Shown: piece by piece, positions 38,195 to 48,777 of the stretch | How positions within the stretch are numbered: the stretch's first letter is position 1 | Layout of the letters: every line of letters starts with the position of its first letter | NCBI RefSeq assembly: GCF_001543145.1 | Contig: NZ_CP014160.1 | Location: 1,860,001-1,924,000 of the forward strand | Origin: Aerococcus sanguinicola | Lineage (GTDB): Bacteria > Bacillota > Bacilli > Lactobacillales > Aerococcaceae | DNA length: 64,000 nucleotides | Direction: 5' to 3' | The notes under the pieces: generated by a model | Told to the model about the DNA's origin: nothing | The model's input: only the letters and a program-made list of their open reading frames with translations | Databases searched by the model: none | Made by a program: the position numbers and the translations under genes

Positions 38195-40660
38195 CTAGTC
38201 TTCTGCCGCTAGCTCATCCAAGTCGATGAGGGGGGTCACACGCATAAGCTCCCCTTCCTTGTCTTCATCGACCAGGGCTTTGCCATTGGAATAGCGGTCG
38301 GCAATTGGCGCCTCAACAGCTCGAATTTGCTTGAGCTGGCCATTGGCGCAGTAGAGTTCAAAGAGGTCTTGGGTGGTCGTTACCGGATAGGCAGCGAGTA
38401 AGCGGTGAGGCTTGGTTTTCAATTCTTTGAGGACCACTAGCCCCCGTTTGGCCCGGCCAAGACTGGCAATTTCTTCCCAGCGCAAACGTTTGGCGTGCCC
38501 TCTTTGGGTGAATAAGATAATTTGCGCCTGGTCGTCAGCTTGGTCCTGGTAGACCGCATTGACAACCTGATCTTTATCTTTGAGGTTAATGGACTTCACC
38601 CCTTTGGCACGGAGGCCAACCTGGTTGATTTCGTCAATGCTGTAGCGCAGACTGAAGCCAAATTCGGTAAAGATAATGATCTGGGCTTGGCTCTGATCTG
38701 TCTGGGCAGAAATTTGGTAGACATTGACGACCTGGTCCATCTCGTCGGAGAGGGTCATGGCGACGGCTGAGCGCTTCTTATAACCTCTAAATTCTTTAAA
38801 ATCAGCTAAGGGGCTTTGCTTAACCATGCCTGCCTGGGTAATAAGCAAAATGTTATCTTTGCTATCTTTGGCGTAAGGGAGAACTTTAATAATTTTTTCA
38901 TCATTAGCAAAGTTAACCCTTTGCGATATGTGCTCTCCTAGGTCCTTCCACTTGAGCTCTTGAAGTTCGTGGACAGGTTGGAAGATATAATTGCCTTTGT
39001 TAGTGATTAAGATCAATAGGTCAAGTGTAGAATGTTCAGCTAAGTATTGGACATGGTCGCCCTCTCTTAGTCCCAGGTCTTCTAGTTCAGAGGACCGGTA
39101 AGAACGCAAACTAGTTTGCTTGACATAACCATAGTTGCTGATGACCACCATGACCTGCTCTTCAGGAATAAGAAGTTCCTTTTTAATCTTAATTTCACTA
39201 ATTTCGTCTTGGATCTCACTACGACGGGGATTGCTATAGGCTTTTTTGATGGCTTTGAGCTCGTTTTTGATGACCTTGAGTAAGACCTTGGGCTGGCTCA
39301 AAATCGTTTGGTAAGAAGCAATGGCTTCATTTAGACTGAGATTTTCTTCTTGAAGGCTAGTGATATCGGTATTGGTCAGTCGGTAAAGTTGGAGGTTGAC
39401 GATGGCTTCAGCTTGCTTGTCAGTAAAGTCAAACTGCTCCATAATATTTTGTTTGGCGTCCTTCTTGTCCTTACTCTGCCGGATGGTTTGGATCAGTTCA
39501 TCGAGGATGCTGATGGCCTTGATTAAACCATCGACAATGTGCAAGCGCTGAGAAGCCTTGTCGAGGTCAAATTGGGTCCTCCGGGTGACGATTTCCTTAC
39601 GGTGGCTGATATAGGCTGACAGGATATCCTTCAAGCCCACTTGCTGGGGCCGGAGCTGGTTAATGGCTACCATATTGAAGTTGTAATTAATCTGTAAGTT
39701 CGTATTTTTATAGAAATACTGGAGGATGGCATTGGCATTGGCATCCTTCTTCAACTCGATAACAATTCTTAGGCCGTTGCGGTCACTTTCATCGCGGATT
39801 TCACTAATGCCCTCGATGCTCTTATTGAGTCGGAGTTCATCCATCCGTTTGACCAAATCCGATTTGTTGACCTCAAAGGGAATTTCATCGATGACAATCT
39901 GTTGGCGGCCCGAACGCAGGGTCTCCATGCGGTGTTTAGACCGGACAACCACCTTGCCCCGGCCCGTTTCATAGGCCTTGCGGATTTCATCCTTGCCCTG
40001 GATAATTCCCCCTGTCGGAAAATCGGGACCGGGTAGAAAGTCCATGAGCTTGTCTATGCTAGCCTTGGGATGGTCGATAAAATAATTAGTCGCATCAATG
40101 ACCTCTCCCAGATTGTGGGTGGGAATTTCCGTCGCATAACCAGCAGAAATCCCCGCTGCTCCATTGACCAGTAAGTTTGGAAAGCCGGCAGGTAATACGG
40201 TAGGCTCTTCTTCTGTATCGTCAAAGTTGAGCATGGTTTCAACCGTCTGCTTGTCCAAGTCGGCCAAGAGTTCATCGGCAATCTTAGATAAACGGGCCTC
40301 GGTGTAACGCATAGCAGCTGCTGGGTCACCGTCCATCGAGCCGTTATTACCATGCATCTCGATTAAAACTTCCCGGTTTTTCCAGTCTTGGCTCATCCGC
40401 ACCATGGCGTCATAAACCGAGCTGTCGCCGTGGGGGTGGTAGTTACCGATCACATTCCCGACTGTTTTAGCAGACTTACGGAAATTATGGCTGGAGGTAT
40501 TGCCATCCACAAACATGGCATAAAGAATCCGCCGTTGGACAGGCTTGAGCCCATCGCGGATATCCGGTAAGGCCCGGTCTTGGATAATGTACTTGGAATA
40601 GCGGCCAAAACGGTCCCCCATTACATCTTCTAGAGATAATTCTTGAATATCGACTGTCAT
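38195..40660 (-). CDS. parC: DNA topoisomerase IV subunit A
   Basis: 821 residues. The cleavage domain has the active-site Tyr119 in MRYTEARLS. The quinolone-determining region is [10 protein letters not shown] with Ser80 and Asp84, the wild-type residues. The C-terminal beta-pinwheel follows from about 490. With ParE it decatenates chromosomes. ParC is distinguished from GyrA by pairing with parE, 3 bases upstream. Confidence 0.95.
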   Translation of the reverse strand: MTVDIQELSLEDVMGDRFGRYSKYIIQDRALPDIRDGLKPVQRRILYAMFVDGNTSSHNFRKSAKTVGNVIGNYHPHGDSSVYDAMVRMSQDWKNREVLIEMHGNNGSMDGDPAAAMRYTEARLSKIADELLADLDKQTVETMLNFDDTEEEPTVLPAGFPNLLVNGAAGISAGYATEIPTHNLGEVIDATNYFIDHPKASIDKLMDFLPGPDFPTGGIIQGKDEIRKAYETGRGKVVVRSKHRMETLRSGRQQIVIDEIPFEVNKSDLVKRMDELRLNKSIEGISEIRDESDRNGLRIVIELKKDANANAILQYFYKNTNLQINYNFNMVAINQLRPQQVGLKDILSAYISHRKEIVTRRTQFDLDKASQRLHIVDGLIKAISILDELIQTIRQSKDKKDAKQNIMEQFDFTDKQAEAIVNLQLYRLTNTDITSLQEENLSLNEAIASYQTILSQPKVLLKVIKNELKAIKKAYSNPRRSEIQDEISEIKIKKELLIPEEQVMVVISNYGYVKQTSLRSYRSSELEDLGLREGDHVQYLAEHSTLDLLILITNKGNYIFQPVHELQELKWKDLGEHISQRVNFANDEKIIKVLPYAKDSKDNILLITQAGMVKQSPLADFKEFRGYKKRSAVAMTLSDEMDQVVNVYQISAQTDQSQAQIIIFTEFGFSLRYSIDEINQVGLRAKGVKSINLKDKDQVVNAVYQDQADDQAQIILFTQRGHAKRLRWEEIASLGRAKRGLVVLKELKTKPHRLLAAYPVTTTQDLFELYCANGQLKQIRAVEAPIADRYSNGKALVDEDKEGELMRVTPLIDLDELAAED

Positions 40661-40663
40661 GCA

Positions 40664-42727
40664 CTAAAACTCCTCATCATCAAATAGACTCGTTTGGTCA
40701 GCTTCGGGACCAGCAGACTGGTCAGCCAGTTTACTGGCCAATTCTTCTTCCATTTCTGGATCGCTCTCCTGGCTAGCAGCCTCTAAAAGCTTGTCCTCTT
40801 CATCCATAGTAAAGGCAACATTTTCTTCAATCCATTCCCGTCTAGGGGCTACCTTGTTCCCCATCAGGACGGAAACACGCTTCTCAGCTAGCGATTGGTC
40901 ATCCAAGGTCACCCGGATCAAGGTGCGGGAGTCAGGGTTCATCGTCGTTTCCCATAATTGGTCAGCATTCATTTCCCCCAGACCCTTGTAGCGTTGGAGG
41001 GTATAGCCCTTGCCAACTTCCTTAGTCACTTGGGCAAGCTCTTCATCGGTCCAAGCATAGCGGATTTTTGCCTTTTTCCCCTTACCTTTAGATACTTTAT
41101 AAAGAGGAGGCATAGCCAAATAAACCTTGCCGGCTTCGACCAAGGGCCGCATATAGCGGTAGAAGAAGGTCAAGAGGAGGACTTGAATATGGGCCCCATC
41201 GGTATCCGCATCGGTCATGATGATGACCTTATCGTAATTTGCATCGGCAAGTTCAAATTCTACCCCGACGCCGGCACCGATGGTATAGATAATAGTATTC
41301 AATTCTTCATTCTTTAAGATATCCTGCATGCTGGCCTTTTCCGTATTTAAGACCTTGCCTCGAAGCGGTAGGATGGCTTGGAACTTCCGGTCCCGTCCCT
41401 GCTTGGCTGAGCCTCCCGCTGAATCCCCTTCGACTAAGAAGAGCTCATTACGTTTAGCGTTTTTACCCTGGGCAGGGGTCAGCTTGCCGGATAAGAGAGT
41501 TTCTCGTTTGCGGCTCTTCTTGCCCTTGCGGCTCTCTTCCCGGGCCTTGCGAGCAGCATCCCGGGCTTCTCGAGCTTTCAATGCCTTGCGGACCAAGTGC
41601 TGGGCGGATTCCCCGTTTTCGAGAAGGTAGATGCCCAACTTCTCATTAACCATAGCTTCCACACTGGACCGAGCCTGGGGGGTTCCTAGCTTACTCTTGG
41701 TCTGCCCTTCAAATTGTAGGTATTCTTCCGGCACATGGATGGATAGGACAGCCGTGAAGCCTTCGCGCACATCGGTCCCTTCCAGGTTTTTTTCCTTGGG
41801 TTTGAGCAGGTTGGTCTTCCGCGCATATTCATTGAAGGCCTTGGTAAGTCCGGTCTTAAGCCCTGAAACATGGGTCCCCCCGTCCGAAGTCCGTACATTG
41901 TTGACAAAGGATAGGATGGTTTCGGAATAGCCATCGTTGTACTGGAAGGCGAGTTCCATCTCGATTCCGCTCTCGGCTGCCTTGTCTTCGAAATAAACAG
42001 CCTGGTGGAGGGCGTCCTTGTCTTCATTAAGGTATTTAACGAAGGCGACAATCCCCTCTTCATAGTGGTAGCTTTCTTCGAAGTCCTCTCTTTCATCTTT
42101 AAAATTAATCTTTAAGTTCTTCATTAAGAAGGCTGATTCGCGCAAGTGCTCTTGTAAGGTCTTGCGATCGAATTGGGCCTGGCCAAAGATTTTTTCATCT
42201 GGTTTGAAATGAATCTTGGTTCCTGTGGCCTTGGATTTAATGGACTTCAAGTGGGCCTTACCTGGCTTACCGCCGTCCTTGAAAGCTTGCTTATACTCTT
42301 TTTGGTCACGGTGGACGGTAACTTCTAGTGATGAAGAAAGTGCGTTCACGACAGAAGAGCCAACCCCGTGCAAGCCACCTGAAGTCGAATAGCCGCCACC
42401 TCCGAACTTCCCTCCGGCATGGAGGACGGTTAAAATAACTTCTACCGTGGGCCGGCCTGTCGCATGTTGGCCAATGGGCATGCCCCGGCCATTATCTTGG
42501 ACGGTGACAGAATTATCTGGATGGATGCAGACGTCAATCTCATCGCAATAGCCAGCAAGAGCCTCATCGACAGAATTGTCTACAATCTCATAGACCAAGT
42601 GGTGAAGGCCTCGGCTATCTGTTGATCCCACATACATTCCCGGCCGTTTTCTGACGGCTTCCAAGCCTTCTAGGACTTGGATTGAACTTTCATCATATTG
42701 TGCTTGCTTTTTGGTCATCTTAAGCAT
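40664..42727 (-). CDS. parE: DNA topoisomerase IV subunit B
   Basis: 687 residues. GHKL ATPase domain with GGGYSTSGGLHGVG, transducer, and TOPRIM domain with EGDSAGGSAKQGRDR and PLRGKVLN. The frame opens at 42727. An ATG at 42718 gives a more typical MTKK start, and the AAAGGGG site fits either. Divergent from plsY. Confidence 0.94.
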   Translation of the reverse strand: MLKMTKKQAQYDESSIQVLEGLEAVRKRPGMYVGSTDSRGLHHLVYEIVDNSVDEALAGYCDEIDVCIHPDNSVTVQDNGRGMPIGQHATGRPTVEVILTVLHAGGKFGGGGYSTSGGLHGVGSSVVNALSSSLEVTVHRDQKEYKQAFKDGGKPGKAHLKSIKSKATGTKIHFKPDEKIFGQAQFDRKTLQEHLRESAFLMKNLKINFKDEREDFEESYHYEEGIVAFVKYLNEDKDALHQAVYFEDKAAESGIEMELAFQYNDGYSETILSFVNNVRTSDGGTHVSGLKTGLTKAFNEYARKTNLLKPKEKNLEGTDVREGFTAVLSIHVPEEYLQFEGQTKSKLGTPQARSSVEAMVNEKLGIYLLENGESAQHLVRKALKAREARDAARKAREESRKGKKSRKRETLLSGKLTPAQGKNAKRNELFLVEGDSAGGSAKQGRDRKFQAILPLRGKVLNTEKASMQDILKNEELNTIIYTIGAGVGVEFELADANYDKVIIMTDADTDGAHIQVLLLTFFYRYMRPLVEAGKVYLAMPPLYKVSKGKGKKAKIRYAWTDEELAQVTKEVGKGYTLQRYKGLGEMNADQLWETTMNPDSRTLIRVTLDDQSLAEKRVSVLMGNKVAPRREWIEENVAFTMDEEDKLLEAASQESDPEMEEELASKLADQSAGPEADQTSLFDDEEF

Positions 42728-42880
42728 GTCCCCTTTAATCCATTATAATCATTTATTTCATCGCGTCTCAAAAGACATCTTTTACCATCTTACTCGATTT
42801 TTACTCAATTCACAATGCCTGCTTCCTTTGCCTAGTTTTGTGCCCCTTTTGAATTTTTTAATCAAGGGCGGTCGGAATAA

Positions 42881-42889
42881 TGCTATAAT
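42881..42889 (+). promoter_or_regulatory. Extended -10 promoter of plsY
   Basis: TGCTATAAT is a consensus extended -10, 30 bases before the plsY start. The -35 is weak. Confidence 0.6.
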
Positions 42890-42918
42890 ATAGACATGTC
42901 AAAAAAGCAGGTGAATAT

Positions 42919-43524
42919 ATGTTATTAAATCTATTACTTTTAATTATTGCTTATCTTCTTGGCTCAGTTCCTTTTGGGCTACTGATCGGTCGGGTCTTCT
43001 ATCAGACTGACCTCCGTGACTACGGCTCAGGGAATATCGGGACCACCAATGCCTTTCGTGCTCTTGGTAGGACCGGTGGCTTATTTGTCTTCGTCTGCGA
43101 TATGCTCAAAGCAGGTCTCATTGTCCTCATTGCCCAGAGCTTTACTGTCTTTACTTGGCATCCCCTGGTTTATGGCATTGCGGTCATTTTGGGCCATAGC
43201 TTCTCGATCTTTCTCAAGTTCAAGGGAGGTAAGGCCGTGGCTTCTAGCTTCGGCATGGGACTCTTCTACGCGCCCCTGATTTCCCTTTTGGGGATTGGCG
43301 CCTTCTTCTTAGTCCTCTACTTCTCACGCATGGTGAGCTTAGCTTCAATCACTGGTGTGTTGACGGCTTTGGTCTTGTCGCTTCTTTTTACTAGCGATCA
43401 TTTCCTCCAACTGATCTTAGTCATTGTATGCTTGATCGTTATCCTCAGGCACCGGACCAATATTGAACGCATCCTCAATGGTAGTGAATCCAAGGTGCCT
43501 TTTGGTTTCCGGGCCAAAAAATAA
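42919..43524 (+). CDS. plsY: Acyl-phosphate glycerol-3-phosphate acyltransferase
   Basis: 201 residues, five membrane helices. Transfers acyl groups from acyl phosphate to glycerol 3-phosphate, the first step of phospholipid synthesis. The three family motifs are DYGSGNIGTTNAFR, KFKGGKAVAS and HRTNIERILNGSE. Single gene, divergent from parE-parC as in other Firmicutes. Confidence 0.95.
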   Translation: MLLNLLLLIIAYLLGSVPFGLLIGRVFYQTDLRDYGSGNIGTTNAFRALGRTGGLFVFVCDMLKAGLIVLIAQSFTVFTWHPLVYGIAVILGHSFSIFLKFKGGKAVASSFGMGLFYAPLISLLGIGAFFLVLYFSRMVSLASITGVLTALVLSLLFTSDHFLQLILVIVCLIVILRHRTNIERILNGSESKVPFGFRAKK

Positions 43525-43568
43525 TGGGACGATAAAGCTTTAGAGACGAAGAAACCCTAAAATTTAAG

Positions 43569-43611
43569 CGACCGATGGATGATCTATTAAGGATCTCCCA
43601 TCGGTCGTGAA
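43569..43611 (+). repeat. Hairpin related to the one at 19939-20048
   Basis: CGACCGATGG/CCATCGGTCG with inner ATC/GAT is followed by TGAA. The second hairpin CTAGCT/AGCTAG follows directly, then the terminator. The layout matches the inner part of the 19.9-kb hairpin while the stem bases differ in a compensated way. Confidence 0.5.
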
Positions 43612-43636
43612 CTAGCTGGTAGAGCTAGCTTTATAT

Positions 43637-43675
43637 AAGAGGAACTGGCGTTTTTCCAGCTCCTCTTTTTCTTTA
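43637..43675. terminator. Bidirectional terminator
   Basis: AAGAGGA-CTGG pairs with CCAG-TCCTCTT, with five Ts on plus and an AT-rich tail on minus; between plsY and codY. Confidence 0.82.
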
Positions 43676-43689
43676 TCATATCGTCTTGC

Positions 43690-44508
43690 TTAGCGCTCTT
43701 CTTGGTCTAAGGTTTCCTGGATCAGGTGGAGGTTCTCTTCGGTGTAGAGGTCGATAAAGGTGCCCTTAGTGCCAAGTGACTGGGAGGAGAGGATATTGGC
43801 GGATTCCATCTTGCGGATGCCGTTGACAATGATGGACCGGGTCAAGCCCTCTTTTTCCGCTAAACGTGAGGCGGTGAAGCGGAAGCTAGGCTCGGTCTTA
43901 TCCTTTAAGATTGTCCGCATAGCAGCCAATTCGGAGAAGCTTAAGGAAGCCACTGCCTTCTTAGCCATCAGTCGGTTCTTTTGTTGGCGGTCTTCTTGCT
44001 GGTGGAGGAGGTTTTCAATTTCAATAGCCAGGATCGTTGCGACATATTCTCCTAGGATCATATCACCGGCATCGAAGGCCTGTTTTTTACGAGCTAGGAT
44101 CAGATAACCTAGTCCCCGACCATGGCCGATAATCGGAATAATTGTCGTCTTACCATTAGGGAAATTGGCCGCATATTCATTGGCAAAAATAGTGCGTTCG
44201 TCTTCAACAGGGATATTAGTCAGGGTAACGGTAAGTTCTTGGACCCGCTTCATGTAATTGGGGTCTAATTGCTTCTCTTCCATCATTTGATGGGTCCGGG
44301 CACTGTTAATATCATCAAAGATAGACAAATAACCGAGCAGCTGGCCTTCATAATTTAACAGATAGGCGTTGACCGCGAGAATTTCAGAGATTTCTTCAAC
44401 TAAACGCTGGAAAGGAAAATCGCTGCCCTTGTCTTCTGAAATAATATCTTCCGTTTGAACGACACGTTTAACTTGGCGAATTTTATCTAATACTTCCTGA
44501 ATATCCAT
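43690..44508 (-). CDS. codY: GTP- and branched-chain amino acid-sensing repressor CodY
   Basis: 272 residues. An N-terminal GAF domain binds Ile/Leu/Val in the family. The C-terminal winged helix has the recognition segment TRSIIVNGIRKMESA and the closing SLGTKGTFI. AGGAGG before the ATG, 4 bases after xerC. The usual neighbours hslV and hslU are absent here. Confidence 0.95.
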   Translation of the reverse strand: MDIQEVLDKIRQVKRVVQTEDIISEDKGSDFPFQRLVEEISEILAVNAYLLNYEGQLLGYLSIFDDINSARTHQMMEEKQLDPNYMKRVQELTVTLTNIPVEDERTIFANEYAANFPNGKTTIIPIIGHGRGLGYLILARKKQAFDAGDMILGEYVATILAIEIENLLHQQEDRQQKNRLMAKKAVASLSFSELAAMRTILKDKTEPSFRFTASRLAEKEGLTRSIIVNGIRKMESANILSSQSLGTKGTFIDLYTEENLHLIQETLDQEER

Positions 44509-44512
44509 AATT

Positions 44513-45463
44513 TTAGTCCTCCTGAGATGATCGGTTTGAATTGTGCCCTTGACGCTGGGCCCGCGGGTGAAAAGTCATATAATTCTGACGTAGGCTTTCC
44601 TTAGAAAGGTGGGTATAGATTTGGGTGGTGGAGAGGCTGGAGTGGCCCAGTAGCTCCTGGACGGTCCGAATATCTGCTCCATGGTTCAATAAATGGGTGG
44701 CAAAGGAGTGGCGGAGTTTGTGGGGGTGGATGGCCAGCTGGGAGGCACTCCGTTTGACTATCTGCTTGAGAATATAGGCAATCCCCTCACGGCTGAGCCC
44801 CTGTCCTTTGTAGTTAACAAAAACGAGCTGATGATCTTCGCCAGATTTAGCTAGGAGCTCTTGGCGTCCCTCAGCTAGATAGGTCTGTAAAGCCTCCTTA
44901 CAAGGCCCACCGAACGGCACATAGCGGTCCTTGCCCCCCTTACCGTGGAGGAGCACGACCATGGCGTCCAATTCAACTTGGTCTAAGCTAAGTTCCGTGC
45001 ATTCGCTAACCCGGGCGCCCGTTGCATAAAGAAATTCGAGAAGAGCTCGGTCCCTCTGCTGGAGAGCTTCAGGACCTTGGACGGCTTCGAATAGAGCAAG
45101 CAGCTCCTCCTCATAAAAAAAGTCCGGCAGGTGCAAGCCTTGCTTGGGCGAATGAACATATTGAAAAGGATTGTTATCGACCCAACCGGATTCTTGGAAA
45201 AAATTAAAAGCAGACCGTAAACTACTCAAACGCCTGGCAAGCGATGACTTGGCCAGGTCCTTTTTTTGTAATTGGAATAAATAGCGGCGGATATCTTGAT
45301 AAGTCAAATCTTTTAAATCGTTTACATTTGCTTCCGATAGAAAATCCGCAAATTCCTCAAGGTCATGCTGGTAGGCTAGGAGCGTTTCTTCACTATAGTG
45401 TCTTTCATTTGTAAGGTAGTTTAGGAAGGCTTTTCCTTTTGCTGTCAACTCGATGGCACTCAC
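44513..45463 (-). CDS. xerC: Tyrosine recombinase XerC
   Basis: 316 residues. SAM-like N-terminal core-binding domain (1-90), then the catalytic domain with ATGARVSE (Arg), HKLRHSFATH (His, Arg), LLGHSS and the Tyr nucleophile in TQIYTH. With XerD it resolves chromosome dimers at dif. The start is a GTG close to AGAGG; a TTG five codons later is possible. It lies between topA and codY as in Bacillus. Confidence 0.92.
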   Translation of the reverse strand: MSAIELTAKGKAFLNYLTNERHYSEETLLAYQHDLEEFADFLSEANVNDLKDLTYQDIRRYLFQLQKKDLAKSSLARRLSSLRSAFNFFQESGWVDNNPFQYVHSPKQGLHLPDFFYEEELLALFEAVQGPEALQQRDRALLEFLYATGARVSECTELSLDQVELDAMVVLLHGKGGKDRYVPFGGPCKEALQTYLAEGRQELLAKSGEDHQLVFVNYKGQGLSREGIAYILKQIVKRSASQLAIHPHKLRHSFATHLLNHGADIRTVQELLGHSSLSTTQIYTHLSKESLRQNYMTFHPRAQRQGHNSNRSSQED

Positions 45464-45490
45464 CCTCTTTTACCTAAACATTATAACACA

Positions 45491-45538
45491 AACAAAGAGA
45501 TAAAATCATCCAAAGTCGGAAATTGATTTTATCTCTTC
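45491..45538 (-). terminator. Terminator of topA
   Basis: AAGAGATAAAATCA/TGATTTTATCTCTT around a 15-base loop; a T-rich tail on the minus strand. Confidence 0.82.
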
Positions 45539-45614
45539 GAATAAATAGTTTTTAATTTATGTTGCCATAGCAAAAAAGTAAGTAAGAGGTGGGACTAGAA
45601 ACTAAGAAGAGCTT

Positions 45615-47684
45615 CTAATTATCCCCTTTTTGTTCGCTTTCTTGGTAGTCGCATTGGCTACATTTGACTTGTTTACTCCCCCGCTTTTTCTTTTCAACGA
45701 GGTAGTTTTGGCAAACTGGGCACTGGCGACCAATGGGCTTGTCCCAAGAAGCAAAATCACAGTCAGGATAACGGCTGCAGCCGTAGAAAATACGGTTCTT
45801 TTTCGATTTCCGCTCAATGACTTGGCCTTCTTGGCACTTAGGACAGTCGACACCAATTTCCTTGACAATGGCCTTGGTATTCCGGCAGTCAGGGAAGTTA
45901 GAGCAGGCGTAGAATTTGCCATAGCGGCCCAATTTAATCACCATGGGATGGCCACATTTTTCGCAGTCGAAACCAGCGGCCTCATCTTTGATGACAATTT
46001 TTTCAATTTTTTCCTCAGCGTTTTCCAAGTCCTTGGCGAAGGGTTGGTAGAAGCGGTCGATGACTTCCACCCACTCTTCCTTGCCCTCTTCAATCTTATC
46101 CAGCTCATTTTCTAGGCTGGCCGTGAAGTTCACATCAACAATGTCTGGGAAATACGTGGCAACGAGTTGGTTGACGATTTCACCGAGCTCGGTCGGCTCA
46201 AAGCGTCGGGCTTCGATCTTAACATAGTAACGTTTGATCAGGGTTTCAATGGTTGGTGAATAGGTCGATGGCCGCCCGACGCCGTTTTCTTCCAAAGTTT
46301 GGATGAGGCTAGCTTCCGTATAGCGGGCTGGGGGTTGGGTAAAGTGTTGCTTAGGATCTAAGCTGACACTCTTTACAGTATCCCCATTAGCTAAGTCAGG
46401 GAGCGGATTATCCTTTTCCTTTTTCTCAGCGTAGACTTTTTGATAACCTTCAAATTTAATTTGTGAACCTGTTGCCCGGAAAGAAACTTCTCCTTGGACG
46501 ATGTCGCAGCCTACTGTGTCATAGATAGCAGGCGCCATTTGACTGGCCATAAACCGGCACCAGATGAGGCTGTAGAGCTTGTACTGGTCCTTGGTCAGGT
46601 AAGATTCGATGGACTGAGGGGTCCGGTCGGGAGCTGAAGGACGAATGGCTTCGTGGGCGTCTTGGGCATTGCTGTTTTTGGCCTTGCTTTGCCCTTGCTT
46701 ACCCAGGTATTCCTTACCGTAAGTGTTAGTGATAAAGTCACTGGCCCCTTCTTTGGCGACATCAGCGACCCGGGTGGAGTCGGTACGCATGTAGGTAATC
46801 AGACCGACGCTTCCCTTGCCAATATTAATTCCTTCATATAATTGTTGGGCGATCATCATAGTCTTCCGGGTCCGGAATTTAAGCCGCTTAGAAGCTTCTT
46901 GTTGGAGCGAAGACGTGGTGAAAGGTTTTTGTGGCTTTCTTTGCCGTTGCTTCTTGGTCAGGTTGGCAATGGTGAATTCATCAGATGTGATGTGGGCCAT
47001 CAACTGGTCAACATCTTGCTTGTTCTTTAGATCAAGCTTCTTGCCTTTGAATTTAGAAGCATTGGCTTTGAACTTTTCTCGCCCCTTCTTAAATTCGCCG
47101 TCAATAGACCAGTATTCTTCTGGTTTGAAATTGCGAATTTCCTTTTCACGCTCAATGATTAAGTGTAAAGCGACCGATTGAACCCGTCCAGCAGACAGGC
47201 CTTTTTTGACCTTGGACCAGAGAATCGGTGACAGGCTATAGCCCACCAAGCGGTCGAGGATCCGGCGTGCCTGCTGGGCATCTACCAGGTCATTGTCGAT
47301 CGGCCGGGCGTGCTTGAAGGCCTCCTTAACGGCTTCCTTGGTAATTTCATTATAGGTCACCCGGATCTTATCCTTAGGGTCAAGACCTAGGATATAGGCC
47401 AGGTGCCAGGCGATGGCCTCCCCTTCCCGGTCCGGGTCGGAAGCCAGGTAAATTTTTTCTGCTTTTTTCGCGTATTTCTTCAATTCTTTAATAATGGGTC
47501 CCTTGCCCCGAATAGTAATATAGTAAGGATCATACTCATTTTCGATATCGATCCCCATCTTACTCTTAGGGAGGTCCCGCAAGTGGCCCTTACTTGCAAC
47601 CACTTTGTAATTTCTGCCTAAATATTTTTCAATGGTTTTCGCCTTAGTCGGTGATTCCACAATGACAAGGTACTTATAAGCCAA
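45615..47684 (-). CDS. topA: DNA topoisomerase I
   Basis: 689 residues; relaxes negative supercoils. TOPRIM domain at the start ([24 protein letters not shown]), active-site Tyr in TYMRTDSTR, and three C-terminal zinc fingers of the four-Cys type (CEKCG, CPKCQ, CPVCQ). The start is TTG with AAAGGAG 8 bases before. It has its own promoter and terminator. Confidence 0.95.
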   Translation of the reverse strand: MAYKYLVIVESPTKAKTIEKYLGRNYKVVASKGHLRDLPKSKMGIDIENEYDPYYITIRGKGPIIKELKKYAKKAEKIYLASDPDREGEAIAWHLAYILGLDPKDKIRVTYNEITKEAVKEAFKHARPIDNDLVDAQQARRILDRLVGYSLSPILWSKVKKGLSAGRVQSVALHLIIEREKEIRNFKPEEYWSIDGEFKKGREKFKANASKFKGKKLDLKNKQDVDQLMAHITSDEFTIANLTKKQRQRKPQKPFTTSSLQQEASKRLKFRTRKTMMIAQQLYEGINIGKGSVGLITYMRTDSTRVADVAKEGASDFITNTYGKEYLGKQGQSKAKNSNAQDAHEAIRPSAPDRTPQSIESYLTKDQYKLYSLIWCRFMASQMAPAIYDTVGCDIVQGEVSFRATGSQIKFEGYQKVYAEKKEKDNPLPDLANGDTVKSVSLDPKQHFTQPPARYTEASLIQTLEENGVGRPSTYSPTIETLIKRYYVKIEARRFEPTELGEIVNQLVATYFPDIVDVNFTASLENELDKIEEGKEEWVEVIDRFYQPFAKDLENAEEKIEKIVIKDEAAGFDCEKCGHPMVIKLGRYGKFYACSNFPDCRNTKAIVKEIGVDCPKCQEGQVIERKSKKNRIFYGCSRYPDCDFASWDKPIGRQCPVCQNYLVEKKKRGSKQVKCSQCDYQESEQKGDN

Positions 47685-47774
47685 AAGAATAACTCCTTTC
47701 GAATTTACCCGACAGGATAATAAGAAGATGCTGGAAAAGGCTGAAGTGTCGGATAAGCTGTCAAATTGATTCTC

Positions 47775-47803
47775 ATATTATGCCATTCAAGATTCTTTGT
47801 CAA
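47775..47803 (-). promoter_or_regulatory. Promoter of topA
   Basis: On the minus strand TTGACA (47803-47798), 17 bases, TAATAT (47780-47775). Confidence 0.8.
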
Positions 47804-47868
47804 ATATAAAATGATGGCGAGAGAAAAAAATTGCTTAAATTGTCCCTTATTATAATAGTAGAAATGAT

Positions 47869-48714
47869 TCAAAAAAGATGGCTATACTCTTCCAGGATAT
47901 CTTGACTGGTCAAAATCAGCTTAGCCCCTGCCTGGATCAATTCATTGGTCCCCCGAGAGAGCGGCTGGTTGATGGGGCCAGGTACGGCAAAGACATCTCG
48001 GTTAGCCTGCAAGGCATAATTCGCTGTAATCAAGGACCCACTCTTATGCCCCGCTTCGACTACTAGGCAGGCGGCAGAAAGGCCCGCGATAATTTCATTG
48101 CGGTAAGGAAAGTGCCAGCGCTTGGCACCCGCATGATAAGGCAAGGCCGAGACCAGCAAGTGGTCGCGTGCAATTTGGCTCTGCAGCTTGGCATGGTTGT
48201 CTGGATAAACTTGACCCAATCCAGTCCCAATAACCGCAATGGTGTTCCCTTGCTCTTTCATAGCTATCTGATGAGATAGGCAATCGATTCCATTTGCTAA
48301 TCCGCTGACAATGACTAATTTCTTAGCGACTTCTGGTAGGAGGCTCTCTAGTGCTTCCTGACCATAAACTGTCATTTTACGGCTGCCGACTACGGCTAGG
48401 GCTAGGCGTTTCAATAATGTAAGGTCTCCCTGGCAGAAGAGGACAAGGGCTGGTTTATGGGTTTCTATAAGCCCCTCAGGATAGGCAGCATCGCCAAGGA
48501 CAAGGGGCACGACCCCCTCTTTTTGGTAGAGTTCTTGGAAATAGGCCGGTGGGTAGTGGGCGGTAAAGTTCTGCCATTTGTCATAGTGTTTGGCTGGGAT
48601 CTTTACTCTTTCTCGGTCAGGATCCTGCAATAATCGCAGGCGCTCGCTATAGGGAATGAGGCCCGATTCGGTCAGGTAAATCTCTTGTTGGCGACGACTT
48701 AGCTTGTTAAACAT
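47869..48714 (-). CDS. dprA: DNA-processing protein DprA (Smf)
   Basis: 281 residues; loads RecA on incoming single-stranded DNA during transformation. Rossmann-like core with VGSRKMT, SGLANGID, VIGTGL, PYRNEIIAGLS and GHKSGSLITA. The ATG at 48714 is chosen for GGAG 8 bases before it, inside a longer frame from 48765. No winged-helix tail is seen, so it is the short form. Confidence 0.92.
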   Translation of the reverse strand: MFNKLSRRQQEIYLTESGLIPYSERLRLLQDPDRERVKIPAKHYDKWQNFTAHYPPAYFQELYQKEGVVPLVLGDAAYPEGLIETHKPALVLFCQGDLTLLKRLALAVVGSRKMTVYGQEALESLLPEVAKKLVIVSGLANGIDCLSHQIAMKEQGNTIAVIGTGLGQVYPDNHAKLQSQIARDHLLVSALPYHAGAKRWHFPYRNEIIAGLSAACLVVEAGHKSGSLITANYALQANRDVFAVPGPINQPLSRGTNELIQAGAKLILTSQDILEEYSHLF

Positions 48715-48777
48715 CTTATCAACTCCTTCATTCATATATAAACGAAAGAGCGGCCAGTTCATCAAGTGATTTATTCA

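Noticed and set aside
45630..46115. 161-codon plus-strand ORF inside topA
   Set aside because: Antisense shadow of the zinc-finger part of topA.
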